Origin: Candidatus Brocadia sp. WS118
GTDB lineage: Bacteria; Planctomycetota; Brocadiia; Brocadiales; Brocadiaceae
Direction of reading: 5' to 3'
DNA: 41,101 nt
NCBI GenBank assembly: GCA_007618135.1
Contig: PHFX01000015.1
Span: 1 to 41,101 of the forward strand
Position numbers and translations under genes: made by a program. How positions within the stretch are numbered: the stretch's first letter is position 1; each line of letters begins with the position of its first letter. The notes beneath the pieces are model-generated. The model worked only from the letters and a program-made list of their open reading frames with translations. It was not told the DNA's origin and searched no databases. Below, one piece after another: positions 30,926-38,952 of this stretch.

Positions 30926-31402
30926 CTAATCACCCCCTATCTCTTGAGTTGAAGTAGAAATGGAGGATACTACCCCCTTTGAGTCAAAACTAACAGTCAC
31001 ACTCTCCGCGCTGACCGTCATGGGTGTATTTACCATCTTGCCCATTGCTATAGTTCCGATGATAGGTCCGGCAAACGGTATTAAATATCCTGATACCGTG
31101 CTCGCGCCGGCAATAGCTGTCATGGCCCCCGATCTTTTTGCCATCTTTTTATTAAAATCACTGCTGGAATATGTCCACATTTCGGTACTATCTGAATTTT
31201 TGTACGTTCCACTAGGATTTCCAAGGATACCCCGGACTTCGTCCTTTGTTGTTGTGCCTTTAGTGATCTGACTCATTGCCTTCCCCTGTTTGCTCATTCC
31301 CTTTGCCCCTCCTGTTGTCGCACATCCGCTAAGAAAAATAAGGGAAACGAGTAACAGGAATACTTTACGATTTTTGTATTCTTGAACAACTTCCATCTTC
31401 AT
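30926..31402 (-). CDS. BamE/SmpA-like lipoprotein
   Basis: 158 aa from the ATG at 31402 with GGAGGGAAG before it; the longer frame lacks this. Signal peptide with lipobox LSGC (Cys about 27), so an outer- or inner-membrane lipoprotein. Then ITKGTTTKDEVRGILGNPSGTYKNSDSTEMWTY, the characteristic SmpA/OmlA/BamE fold pattern, and a glycine/alanine-rich membrane-like stretch (GAMTAIAGASTVSGYLIPFAGPI) that is unusual for BamE. Presence of a lipoprotein implies a diderm cell. Separate function from BAM is likely because of the extra hydrophobic part. Confidence 0.75.
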   Translation of the reverse strand: MKMEVVQEYKNRKVFLLLVSLIFLSGCATTGGAKGMSKQGKAMSQITKGTTTKDEVRGILGNPSGTYKNSDSTEMWTYSSSDFNKKMAKRSGAMTAIAGASTVSGYLIPFAGPIIGTIAMGKMVNTPMTVSAESVTVSFDSKGVVSSISTSTQEIGGD

Positions 31403-31452
31403 TTGTACTTCCCTCCAAAATTTTTTTAAAATATAATTGCGCTCGTTTATTC

Positions 31453-32259
31453 TTAAAGCGCATCCAGTTGTTCTTCGCCTTCTCGAATCCACTCATGAAG
31501 AGTATTAATCCAGCTTTCAATACTCTCGATCTTGGTTTTACCTTCCTCAATCCATTCCGTATAGAGTCCTATCCATTTATCGCTCGTTGTTTCCTCGAGT
31601 TTGCTTCTGTTTTCCCGGACACTGTCACGAACCTTCTCAAGCCGTTCCTCGGCGGTTCGCAGTTTTTCGCGGTTGGATTCAAGATTGGCCCGAATTTTAT
31701 CCTTCTTCGATTCCCTTGCCTGCTGACGATCGGATTGCCGCTCTGCCGAAGTTTCCTTGTATCGTGACCACCACAGATCATGGCTCTCCCGTACTTCTCT
31801 TAACCGTTCATGACATTGCTGCTTGTGTTCTCCAAGCATCTCTTCTTTGTAAGTGCTCAACATTGCAAATGCGTTTTTGAGTTGTTGAGCTTTGACCTTC
31901 ATGCCTTCCACAGTGGTACGATCAAAGAAAAACAGAGCATCCTCTATTGCCCTATGCTCGGCTGAATTTGCTTTGGATAAAATATCATTGCGGTGTTCGA
32001 GGGAACGATCAAGCATTTGGTCTTGTTGTTCCTGGAATACTTGAGACGCTTGATCACGCAGAGTTCTGAAACGCTCCCATGCCGCTTGTCTCATTTCGAT
32101 TGTGGGGAATCTGACCCGGCTGTTAAATCCACCCTGTATCTCCCTTGCCATATCCCATACTGGTCTGAAATCGTGCAGGATCATAACGAATCCTTGCCGC
32201 CTAGAGTCGATCATCCGCTCAAATTCGTTGATTGAGTTTTGAAGTTCATGATTGTCCAT
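31453..32259 (-). CDS. long coiled-coil protein of unknown function
   Basis: 268 aa; AAGGAGGG precedes the ATG at 32259. About 45-240 is highly charged helix (for example RQSDRQQARESKKDKIRANL, EKLRTAEERLEKVRDSVREN) with heptad character; Trp-rich ends (WIGLYTEWIEEG, WINTLHEWIREG). It overlaps the recombinase by 14 bp, so both are translated together. Could be an accessory DNA-binding or structural protein of the recombinase. Not recognised. Confidence 0.7.
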   Translation of the reverse strand: MDNHELQNSINEFERMIDSRRQGFVMILHDFRPVWDMAREIQGGFNSRVRFPTIEMRQAAWERFRTLRDQASQVFQEQQDQMLDRSLEHRNDILSKANSAEHRAIEDALFFFDRTTVEGMKVKAQQLKNAFAMLSTYKEEMLGEHKQQCHERLREVRESHDLWWSRYKETSAERQSDRQQARESKKDKIRANLESNREKLRTAEERLEKVRDSVRENRSKLEETTSDKWIGLYTEWIEEGKTKIESIESWINTLHEWIREGEEQLDAL

Positions 32260-33001
32260 CGTCTGGCCCTCCTTGCAGATAATGGTTAATGAAATAATTA
32301 GAATTATTCCGTTTCGATGTAAAAGTTAATAGGTTCTCCAATGCCTTTCTCGCTTGTTGTTCCACCACACCGGCGTAAACCTGTGTTGTTCGTAAAGATG
32401 AATGGCCTAGCTGTTTTTGAGCGAAACGGTAATTGTTGTTGCTGGCCGTCAATAAAAGCGTGGTAAATGTGTGCCGCAGACAATGTATGTGATAGTGTTC
32501 TGGCAAACCTGCTGGTTCCAGAATGTTCTTAAAAAACTTTTGTAATGAGCGTTTGGATATCCTTCTCCCCTTCAGATTATTGAGTGCATAATCATCGGGA
32601 AGAATGGAGTAACCAAAATCAGTCTTATGATTGAAATACTTAAGGCAGACTCTCCTAAAAGCTTTGCTTATCAGTACAGACCGTCGTTTTGCTCCCTTCC
32701 CTATCACAACAATGGATGACTTTCCGTTATCAAGAAAAAACTGGCTTTGCTGCAAGGAAGCCATCTCCTCCACTCGCAAACCTGTGTTTAGGCCCAACTC
32801 AACCGTGAACCAGGTACGGATTAAGGAAAACTTCCTCTTTCTAATACCTTGCTTCTTAATTTCTCCGCAGTATTTACGCAGAATAGTGACTTCTTCATTG
32901 CTGAGGCATTTACTTTCATCAATAGTCCACGGTGATTTTATGCGTTTGTGATGAATTGGTTCACTTTTCATCAGTTTGGTGAACCATTTGAGGGGTGACA
33001 T
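32246..33001 (-). CDS. core-only tyrosine recombinase, fourth in window
   Basis: 251 aa, all in the catalytic domain: Arg76 (GLRVEE), Lys in GKGAK (102-105), His173 and Arg176 (HCLRH), His200 (LGHSS), Tyr209 (QVYAGV). Only about 30 residues precede the catalytic domain, so the usual SAM-like DNA-binding domain is missing or encoded elsewhere. Its first codons (residues 6-16) contain one of two 28-bp inverted-repeat sites, the other lying 200 bp upstream. The following gene is a coiled-coil protein that overlaps by 14 bp and may supply the missing DNA-binding part. Confidence 0.9.
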   Translation of the reverse strand: MSPLKWFTKLMKSEPIHHKRIKSPWTIDESKCLSNEEVTILRKYCGEIKKQGIRKRKFSLIRTWFTVELGLNTGLRVEEMASLQQSQFFLDNGKSSIVVIGKGAKRRSVLISKAFRRVCLKYFNHKTDFGYSILPDDYALNNLKGRRISKRSLQKFFKNILEPAGLPEHYHIHCLRHTFTTLLLTASNNNYRFAQKQLGHSSLRTTQVYAGVVEQQARKALENLLTFTSKRNNSNYFINHYLQGGPDDGQS

Positions 33002-33213
33002 AGCGTGAGTGGATTTGAATAAATTAAGAGGGGAAACAGGAGCCAGGAAGCTCCTTTTTTGCTTGCATAAATAACTAAAGAGGAAATTGATATTGATCCA
33101 AAAAAATTATAAATTAATCAGTATACAAAGGGGGATGTTCCGACGAGAAAAGATCAGTTTTGAAGAACTATTTGTGCTTGGGGAAGGTTCACTTTTCTGA
33201 TGAAAAGTGAACC
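32958..33213. repeat. pair of 28-bp sites in inverted orientation around 200 bp
   Basis: Site 1 at 33186-33213 has perfect 12-bp arms GGTTCACTTTTC and GAAAAGTGAACC with a 4-bp centre. Site 2 at 32958-32985, inside the recombinase start, has arms GGTTCAC and GTGAACC. The 17 bases CTGATGAAAAGTGAACC are identical in the two and run in opposite directions. Both are followed on their GTGAACC side by ATTT. They enclose 200 bp with the recombinase start codon and a terminator hairpin. Confidence 0.65.
33038..33060 (+). terminator. intrinsic terminator in the segment between the 28-bp sites
   Basis: AGGAGC (33038-33043) and GCTCCT (33050-33055), then six T. It faces right, away from the recombinase gene; no plus-strand gene ends before it. 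The rest of the 255-bp gap 33002-33256 holds only the 28-bp site and an unconvincing 21-codon frame at 33135. Confidence 0.6.
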
Positions 33214-33256
33214 ATTTCTATTTTAGCCGATGGGTGCAATGAGTCAAGAAGAATGT

Positions 33257-34081
33257 TCAATGGGTATTGAATGTAATTACTTCCACAAAAGGCGAAATAA
33301 TTTCACTCGGCAGTGCATAAGACATAGGCTGTGGAATGCCTCCCTGACTGTGAACACATGAAGTTACCATCCCAAGAATTTTACCCGTTTGAGGATCAAA
33401 CACGGCTCCCCCACTCATGCCGCCTGCGCTTGGAATACTAACTTGTAGAATTCTGGTTTCTTCTGAATTTGTGGCTGGCAGGATAGCACTAATGACGCCA
33501 CTGTAAAAAGTTGGCTGGATTATTCCGCGATTAGATTTAGTAAAAAGGAACATTTGTTCCCCATAAGGGAATCCGCCGATTATGACCTGATCGCCAACTC
33601 CCACTTGACCTGAGTCGCCCCAAGCAACGTTTGGCGTTTCATAAGGAATTTTCTCAGTGCTTTTCGCGGCACAAATCAGAACTGCCAGGTCAATCTTTTT
33701 ATTCACCTGATTAGTCCTCGGATCAACAAAATGCAGTGCTTTTTGAATCGGATACGAAATATAAACAACCGTATTATCCCTATAAACTCGTGCCAGTATA
33801 TATCCATTCTTTTTTTGCTCTAACAATGCCTCAACAACATGGGCGCAAGTCACCAATTTTCCGTTACCTGCTTGAATTGCAGTACCGACTATATTCATGA
33901 GGAACTGCTCTGCATTTTGTTCATTCAATGAGATAGCTGGTAAATAATCCGTAGTTATCGGCTGTGGATCGAATGGCAAAATTCCCACAGGAACAATGCT
34001 ACGTCCAACTTGCGAAGTTATGGTTTCCTTTCCGAAGGATTTCCACGGCAGATTTTTCGTAATGTCTTGATACTTACCCAT
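33257..34081 (-). CDS. trypsin-like serine protease
   Basis: 274 aa from the ATG at 34081 (a TTG at 34093 also opens). Catalytic triad: His81 (TCAHVVEA), Asp131 (KKIDLAVL), Ser223 (GGMSGGAVFD). No signal peptide or membrane helix, so probably cytoplasmic. Soluble trypsin-like proteases occur in bacterial conflict systems, where they cut and activate an effector. Here the next genes upstream on the same strand encode a TIR protein and membrane proteins. Gap upstream is 238 bp, so it may have its own promoter; no motif seen. Confidence 0.88.
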   Translation of the reverse strand: MGKYQDITKNLPWKSFGKETITSQVGRSIVPVGILPFDPQPITTDYLPAISLNEQNAEQFLMNIVGTAIQAGNGKLVTCAHVVEALLEQKKNGYILARVYRDNTVVYISYPIQKALHFVDPRTNQVNKKIDLAVLICAAKSTEKIPYETPNVAWGDSGQVGVGDQVIIGGFPYGEQMFLFTKSNRGIIQPTFYSGVISAILPATNSEETRILQVSIPSAGGMSGGAVFDPQTGKILGMVTSCVHSQGGIPQPMSYALPSEIISPFVEVITFNTH

Positions 34082-34319
34082 AGCAGAATTCAAATATACA
34101 AGTTAATGGCTGAGATTAGAAAAAGATGCTGGGGTGTGAACATGTAAATCCCATTTACACCATTCTGAGCCTTTTGGTAATTTATTATGGTTCTTGTTCA
34201 TTGTTGTCATACTTTAATAGTCGAGAAATTGGCAGAAAGACCTTTTTTGAATTTTCCCTTAAGCCTATCTTCATTGTGAATTGGGTCTAACGTTTGGAGT
34301 ATAATTTCCTTAGCTTGTT

Positions 34320-35075
34320 TTATTTTTTTTGATCTCCTTCTCCATTACTCCTCTCCTCCGGTATTAATCTTGCTTTCGTTAATTTATCTCTAATCGTGCC
34401 TTCATCTAAACATCGTAAATAAGCGCACTCGTCCTGACAAAGATCTTTATCCGACAAGAAACCAAAAAAGAAAAATAAAACCGCAAAGCCGGCTAAGCCC
34501 AGAAGATTTAAATTAACCACACTCTTTAAGAAATTGTAGGAAAAAGTTAAGTCTTGTACATTTTTTATGAAATTGTGAGTCGCAATTGTCACTGAAGCGA
34601 TCAGAAAAACTGTAGCCGTTTGATATAGAACATGAATTCCTGAATGACGAATGTAAAATATTCCTTTAACATCTGAAGAAAAACCACAACCTTCACTGTC
34701 CCGAATTAACCTATAAGCAGTTACCATCTCAGATGGTTGGACATTAAATTTCATATTTAGGTAATGAAATGCACATTTATCTTTGGAATGCTTCCAAAAT
34801 AAATGAGGGAACTGAAGATGAAGATTGTCTATAATCCATTCACTTATTAACGTTTTATATAAAGCGTGAAAACCTGTACCCACTGCAAAGACCGAAAGAA
34901 TAACCAACAACCCTGATCCGAGCAATCCCTCTTTCCCACCCAAGTCTTTATATAAATTCAACGATTCCGTTCGAAAAATCAAAAGTACACTTAAACATAA
35001 TATGAAGCCACCATAGATATACCGAAAAAAAGAATTAAGATTTAATTCTATCTCCCCGATTTTCACATTACTCAT
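34320..35075 (-). CDS. multi-pass membrane protein, unknown
   Basis: 251 aa, AAGGAAACCTTT before the ATG. Hydrophobic helices about 20-35, 50-70, 145-165 and 185-207 (FLKSVVNLNLLGLAGFAVLF), with a cytoplasmic-looking middle (80-145) and a charged tail. Four Cys cluster near the end (CQDECAYLRC). Not recognised. In the same strand and spacing as a TIR-protease cluster; a membrane effector or sensor is a guess. Confidence 0.65.
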   Translation of the reverse strand: MSNVKIGEIELNLNSFFRYIYGGFILCLSVLLIFRTESLNLYKDLGGKEGLLGSGLLVILSVFAVGTGFHALYKTLISEWIIDNLHLQFPHLFWKHSKDKCAFHYLNMKFNVQPSEMVTAYRLIRDSEGCGFSSDVKGIFYIRHSGIHVLYQTATVFLIASVTIATHNFIKNVQDLTFSYNFLKSVVNLNLLGLAGFAVLFFFFGFLSDKDLCQDECAYLRCLDEGTIRDKLTKARLIPEERSNGEGDQKK

Positions 35076-35150
35076 AAAGGTTTCCTTGGTAATCTGTTTT
35101 CACTGATTCAAAGGTAGAAGTTTATACTTTTGTAGACATGGATTGTATCT

Positions 35151-35996
35151 TCAGTCCGAAATTTTATCTCGGTTTCGTTCCCACCAATTTAATAAAGCAT
35201 CAATATTGAATGGTTGCCATTTTAAATCAGCATCCTTGGATTCCTTTACAAAATACTTTCCAGCATAATATTTAGCATTCATACTGTTACTACTATTCAA
35301 TATTTCTACATAAAATGACATTTTCTCGTGTCTTGTAGCACTTTTATTTTTATCCATTTCAGTTACTAGGCCGGGATGCGTCATGTGTAGCGAGCTAGGA
35401 TAAACCTTCACAAAATCATTATAAGTTGCTTTAGTAAAGTCAATCGTATCATTTTTCTCCAGAGACATAAATTTTGGCTCTATAAATGGATTGATGTATT
35501 GACCCCTAATCTTCACTATTGCATTATCTGATATGGTCTTCACATTTGGGTCCTCACTCTTCGTGTACTTTATTAACTCCGTATATGCACTCCAATCGTC
35601 GTTCTGAGCTAAGGAAATGGTTCTGTAAAAATCCTCGGATTTCTTCATACGCGCCAAACTGGAATCATATTGTTCCAACCTCTTATCAATCAATTCATTC
35701 TTCTCAACGATTTGAGACAACTGAAGTTTAGCCATTTTTAAATCCTCGTTAACAATCGCGGCTGCTTCCTCTATGTCTTTCCGCCTGTCGCTTATTGCAT
35801 CTGCATCACCCTGTATTTGCTGCCAAATGGGTGAGTATTGAAACAAACTTTCAATGTTTAATGCGCCACCAAAAAATATCATTAAGGAGAAAATCACAAC
35901 CCAGGTGCCCTGATTAATATGCCTTTTCCAAAATAACCACACGGAAATAAGCATGCCAAATGTTGCGGCACCATAAGCCCAAACTTGTAAATTCAT
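35151..35996 (-). CDS. two-helix membrane protein with coiled coil
   Basis: 281 aa; GGGGGAG before the ATG at 35996. Two membrane segments at about 5-22 and 32-47, then a coiled coil about 65-115 (IVNEDLKMAKLQLSQIVEKN), then a globular domain to the end. Starts 13 bp after the TIR gene stop, so in one operon with it. Unknown; may anchor or sense for the TIR protein. Confidence 0.7.
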   Translation of the reverse strand: MNLQVWAYGAATFGMLISVWLFWKRHINQGTWVVIFSLMIFFGGALNIESLFQYSPIWQQIQGDADAISDRRKDIEEAAAIVNEDLKMAKLQLSQIVEKNELIDKRLEQYDSSLARMKKSEDFYRTISLAQNDDWSAYTELIKYTKSEDPNVKTISDNAIVKIRGQYINPFIEPKFMSLEKNDTIDFTKATYNDFVKVYPSSLHMTHPGLVTEMDKNKSATRHEKMSFYVEILNSSNSMNAKYYAGKYFVKESKDADLKWQPFNIDALLNWWERNRDKISD

Positions 35997-36009
35997 GAAA
36001 TTCTCCCCC

Positions 36010-37353
36010 TTATCCTATTTTAGTATCACCTATAAGCACTTCAGCATCGGTGACATTTTTTGTGAGGAACTCTCCCACCGGAGTCTCCTCATAAGAAATA
36101 CCTTCGCCCTTGGGAAATATGTAAAGATTCTTTATGTCATCCATAATTTCCCGATAATTTCGGACGTCAACTGACCCGGCATTCAGACTGTGCCTCTCAG
36201 GCTTCAAAGTTTTCATTTTTAGATTAAGTTCTTCAACTTTCGAATAAATTTTATTAATTCTGTTGAAAATCTTTGGGTTAGTAGAAAACACTTCGAGTTT
36301 GACCAACTCTTGCCACATAGCGCGTTTATTCTCGGTATTAAAGTCCTTGTAGTTTCCAAGTACATAATAGTGCTCCATATGCAAGTAAGGATAAGGCCCG
36401 GTAAAAAGAACATCATAATATTCCTTCAAATCCTCACTGAGTGTTGAAAGAAAGTCACGGGCCATCCGAAGCTCTCTAAAATCTATGTCTTTTTTTGATT
36501 TTGAATATTTTTCAGTTAGCACTTGGAATTCAGCCATCTCCTCAGCACTAAATTCTGTGGTAACCAATTGAACACCCAAATCTTCTCCTATCATTTTTAA
36601 AGTATCAACAAATTCTTCTTTAATGAAATATTCTCGCCCCTGACTGACCAACGTCAAAGGAGCACCAAAGTCTTTTGGTGAGATGTTAGTAAACAGTGGA
36701 TGAATTTTATATCCTCCTGCCCATACTGCTGCGGCTTCCCACCATAGCCAAGTAGACAACTTTGATTTTGCGGAACATATAGGAATTACAGCCCTTGCAT
36801 TTTTGAGCTTCTCTTCCAACATAATTTTCAAAGGATTATCTCCAGATGGAATATCGCGCTTGGCAACAAAGGCGTCAATCCTGCTTTCTGTCCAGCGAAT
36901 TAGAATTCTTCGTACGAATTCAGCAAGGGGAACTTCGCTCGTTGCATAGCTTATGAATACAATCGGTTTTTCTTGCTCTGGACACATATCTTTAACAAAT
37001 TTCAAAAATTGCTCTGCCGTTTCTCTGGTCGGAGCCATTACGTTAATATATCCTAGCCTTTTTGCAGGTATATAACTGAAATTACATCGTGGACTACCAT
37101 TAACACTACCTTGTATATGAATATCATATGTCAACTTCTCTGTGTAGGCCTTAAGTAGTTGGTCTATATTACTTACGTGCCGACTAGCACCGTCTTCCCC
37201 CCTCCAAAATGCACTTACCCCTCCGATAACTTTCGGATATCGAGGCAGAACCCGGTTCGACTTACCCCATAAGGCATCAAATACTCCCAATATTTGATCT
37301 GGCGTTAATATTGCCTTTGAGAAACCCTGATATTCAATGGTAATCTGATTCAC
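36010..37353 (-). CDS. TIR-domain protein
   Basis: 447 aa, GTG start at 37353. TIR domain about 129-270: KPIVFISYATSEVPLAEFV, IDAFVAKRDIPSGDNPLK, ARAVIPICSAKSKLSTWLWWE, with Glu206 in the place of the catalytic glutamate and WLWW before it. An N-terminal 120-residue domain (two alpha/beta parts, FSYIPAKRLGYINVMAPT) and a C-terminal helical region (280-447) are unassigned. Likely an NAD-consuming or signalling enzyme triggered by an unknown sensor. Adjacent genes: EEP-family protein upstream and membrane proteins downstream on the same strand. Confidence 0.82.
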   Translation of the reverse strand: MNQITIEYQGFSKAILTPDQILGVFDALWGKSNRVLPRYPKVIGGVSAFWRGEDGASRHVSNIDQLLKAYTEKLTYDIHIQGSVNGSPRCNFSYIPAKRLGYINVMAPTRETAEQFLKFVKDMCPEQEKPIVFISYATSEVPLAEFVRRILIRWTESRIDAFVAKRDIPSGDNPLKIMLEEKLKNARAVIPICSAKSKLSTWLWWEAAAVWAGGYKIHPLFTNISPKDFGAPLTLVSQGREYFIKEEFVDTLKMIGEDLGVQLVTTEFSAEEMAEFQVLTEKYSKSKKDIDFRELRMARDFLSTLSEDLKEYYDVLFTGPYPYLHMEHYYVLGNYKDFNTENKRAMWQELVKLEVFSTNPKIFNRINKIYSKVEELNLKMKTLKPERHSLNAGSVDVRNYREIMDDIKNLYIFPKGEGISYEETPVGEFLTKNVTDAEVLIGDTKIG

Positions 37354-37377
37354 AGCGGTTTTAAATATGCTTGTTTC

Positions 37378-38337
37378 TTAGAAATCTATTTCACTTACAA
37401 TCATCAAATGATCGGATAACCCTGATTGAATTGTTCCCGAATTCTTAAATTCCTTTACTCTTTTTCCAATCATCCAATCTATAATGCGATCAGGTTTTTC
37501 TGATGGAAAAGTATAATTTTGTGGTCTTATTGGTGTGTTTACGTAAGAAGTAAAGCCTCCTTCTCCCAAAAGATATTCTATTGTATTCTCACCTTTCGTG
37601 CTTTTCATTGACTTTTGAGCACTCGTCGGTGAAGAATTGAAATCTCCTACGGCAACAACCGGAATCTCAATATTATTGGATAAATCGTTTAGAATCCTAC
37701 CACTAGCAACCCGCGCATCTTCATTTCTGTACTCTAAATGAACAACAAACAGACCTAAATCACCTGCGGGAGTTTTAATTTTACAAAAAATTCCATCATG
37801 ATCTCCAGCCAATAAATCTTCCCTTTCGGATAAAGCTGGAAAATTAATAAATGAACAACTTTCCATAGGATATTTGCTCAAAACAGCGTTCCCAAAAATA
37901 TAATTTAGGAAGGGAATAGAAATTAACATATTGGTCTGCTCACTTCTGTGGGTAAAACCGCATTTCTCCATCAAATATTCTGCTTGATTAACATTCTGAC
38001 TCCAGGTTGATGAAAAATCGGCCTCATTTAAAACAAGAATATCCAAACTGGCATTGTTAATTTGAGTAACAAGCAAATCCAAATGGCGATACAAATCTTG
38101 GCTACTTCTTTTTTGCCAATTGGTGGCCCCAAACTCACCACCCCGCCCGTGGGCAATGTTATAAGACCCAATTCTCACTGACTTAGTTTTTTCGTACGAT
38201 AAGGAAGTTATTGAACTTTCCCTAGAGTAAATCCTAATTGGATACAATTTGTGAATCACTCTTGAGCAAATATACCACCCGCTGACAAAAACCAAGCCAA
38301 TAACAAATAATTTTATAACTCTAATCCAAATCTTCAT
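37378..38337 (-). CDS. membrane-anchored endonuclease/exonuclease/phosphatase family protein
   Basis: 319 aa from the ATG at 38337; a TTG at 38355 lies within the U-tract of a terminator and is less likely. A single hydrophobic helix (about 5-25) anchors it. EEP motifs: GSYNIAHG (Asn60), LVLNEADF (Glu105), FVVHLEYR (His200), VAVGDFNSSP (Asp232, Asn234), IIDWMI, and LSDHLMI (Asp309, His310). Complete active site of the Mg-dependent DNase/phosphatase fold. Membrane-bound EEP proteins cut nucleic acid, lipids or phosphoesters; target unknown. 24 bp before the TIR gene. Confidence 0.85.
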   Translation of the reverse strand: MKIWIRVIKLFVIGLVFVSGWYICSRVIHKLYPIRIYSRESSITSLSYEKTKSVRIGSYNIAHGRGGEFGATNWQKRSSQDLYRHLDLLVTQINNASLDILVLNEADFSSTWSQNVNQAEYLMEKCGFTHRSEQTNMLISIPFLNYIFGNAVLSKYPMESCSFINFPALSEREDLLAGDHDGIFCKIKTPAGDLGLFVVHLEYRNEDARVASGRILNDLSNNIEIPVVAVGDFNSSPTSAQKSMKSTKGENTIEYLLGEGGFTSYVNTPIRPQNYTFPSEKPDRIIDWMIGKRVKEFKNSGTIQSGLSDHLMIVSEIDF

Positions 38338-38351
38338 GATCGCTTTAAAAA

Positions 38352-38385
38352 ACAATAGACCACGATAATTATCGGGGTCTATTGT
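38352..38385 (-). terminator. long intrinsic terminator after the lipoprotein gene
   Basis: ACAATAGACC pairs with GGTCTATTGT (outer 10 bp), then one mismatch, then CGATAATTATCG in the middle: 34 bp nearly palindromic. On the minus strand six T follow (38346-38351). Ends the RHS-lipoprotein transcript just before the EEP gene. Confidence 0.8.
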
Positions 38386-38481
38386 AGGATGATGCTATAA
38401 ACTTTTTTTCTATTTTTTATAAAAGTTTAAAGCGAGGACCGATTTACACACAGTAAGAAAAAATATTAATTTTAAGATTCA

Positions 38482-38949
38482 TTACCTGCCCTTCTTTAAG
38501 TAGTGCACATAATCCGGAAACTCTTTTTCAAAAGATTCCACCATTTTATCCGATGTAGTTATTTCAGGATAAGCGGAACGGTCCGGTAAGTGCGTAAAAT
38601 CGTTCATATCAAGAAGCATAACAATCTCTTTGGGATTTTCCTGATTGTAAACCCCAATAATACCGCCATTGGTTTTTATGAAACCATATTTTGGCGCTGG
38701 CTCTTGGCTAGGTGAAAAATAATCTATAGTTGCTGTACGGATGGGTGGTTTTTGGTATCTGTGAATTATTGCATCTACACCTGCCGACAATTCCCAACTA
38801 TAATCCCTCACAAATTCCAAGGATACATCATCGGTAATGTCAATTTTATAAAAAGTTTCACCTTTTCGTAGCTCCTTAATACCTGCGCTACAAGCATAGA
38901 CAAGCAACCCAGTTGCTAAAATCAAACTGATAATTATCCGCTTTCGCAA
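38482..38949 (-). CDS. lipoprotein, probable immunity protein for the RHS toxin
   Basis: 155 aa, TTG start with GGGA before it, beginning 3 bp after the RHS stop. Signal peptide with lipobox-like VYAC (Cys20), so it is exported and membrane-attached. No known domain. The gene directly after a polymorphic RHS toxin is normally its immunity protein; a lipoprotein would neutralise the toxin outside the cytoplasm. Call rests on position and export signal. Confidence 0.6.
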   Translation of the reverse strand: MRKRIIISLILATGLLVYACSAGIKELRKGETFYKIDITDDVSLEFVRDYSWELSAGVDAIIHRYQKPPIRTATIDYFSPSQEPAPKYGFIKTNGGIIGVYNQENPKEIVMLLDMNDFTHLPDRSAYPEITTSDKMVESFEKEFPDYVHYLKKGR

Positions 38950-38952
38950 TTA

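Noticed and set aside
33135-33200. 21-codon plus-strand frame (MFRREKISFEELFVLGEG)
   Set aside because: Purines touch the ATG without spacing, it ends inside the 28-bp site and nothing else supports it.
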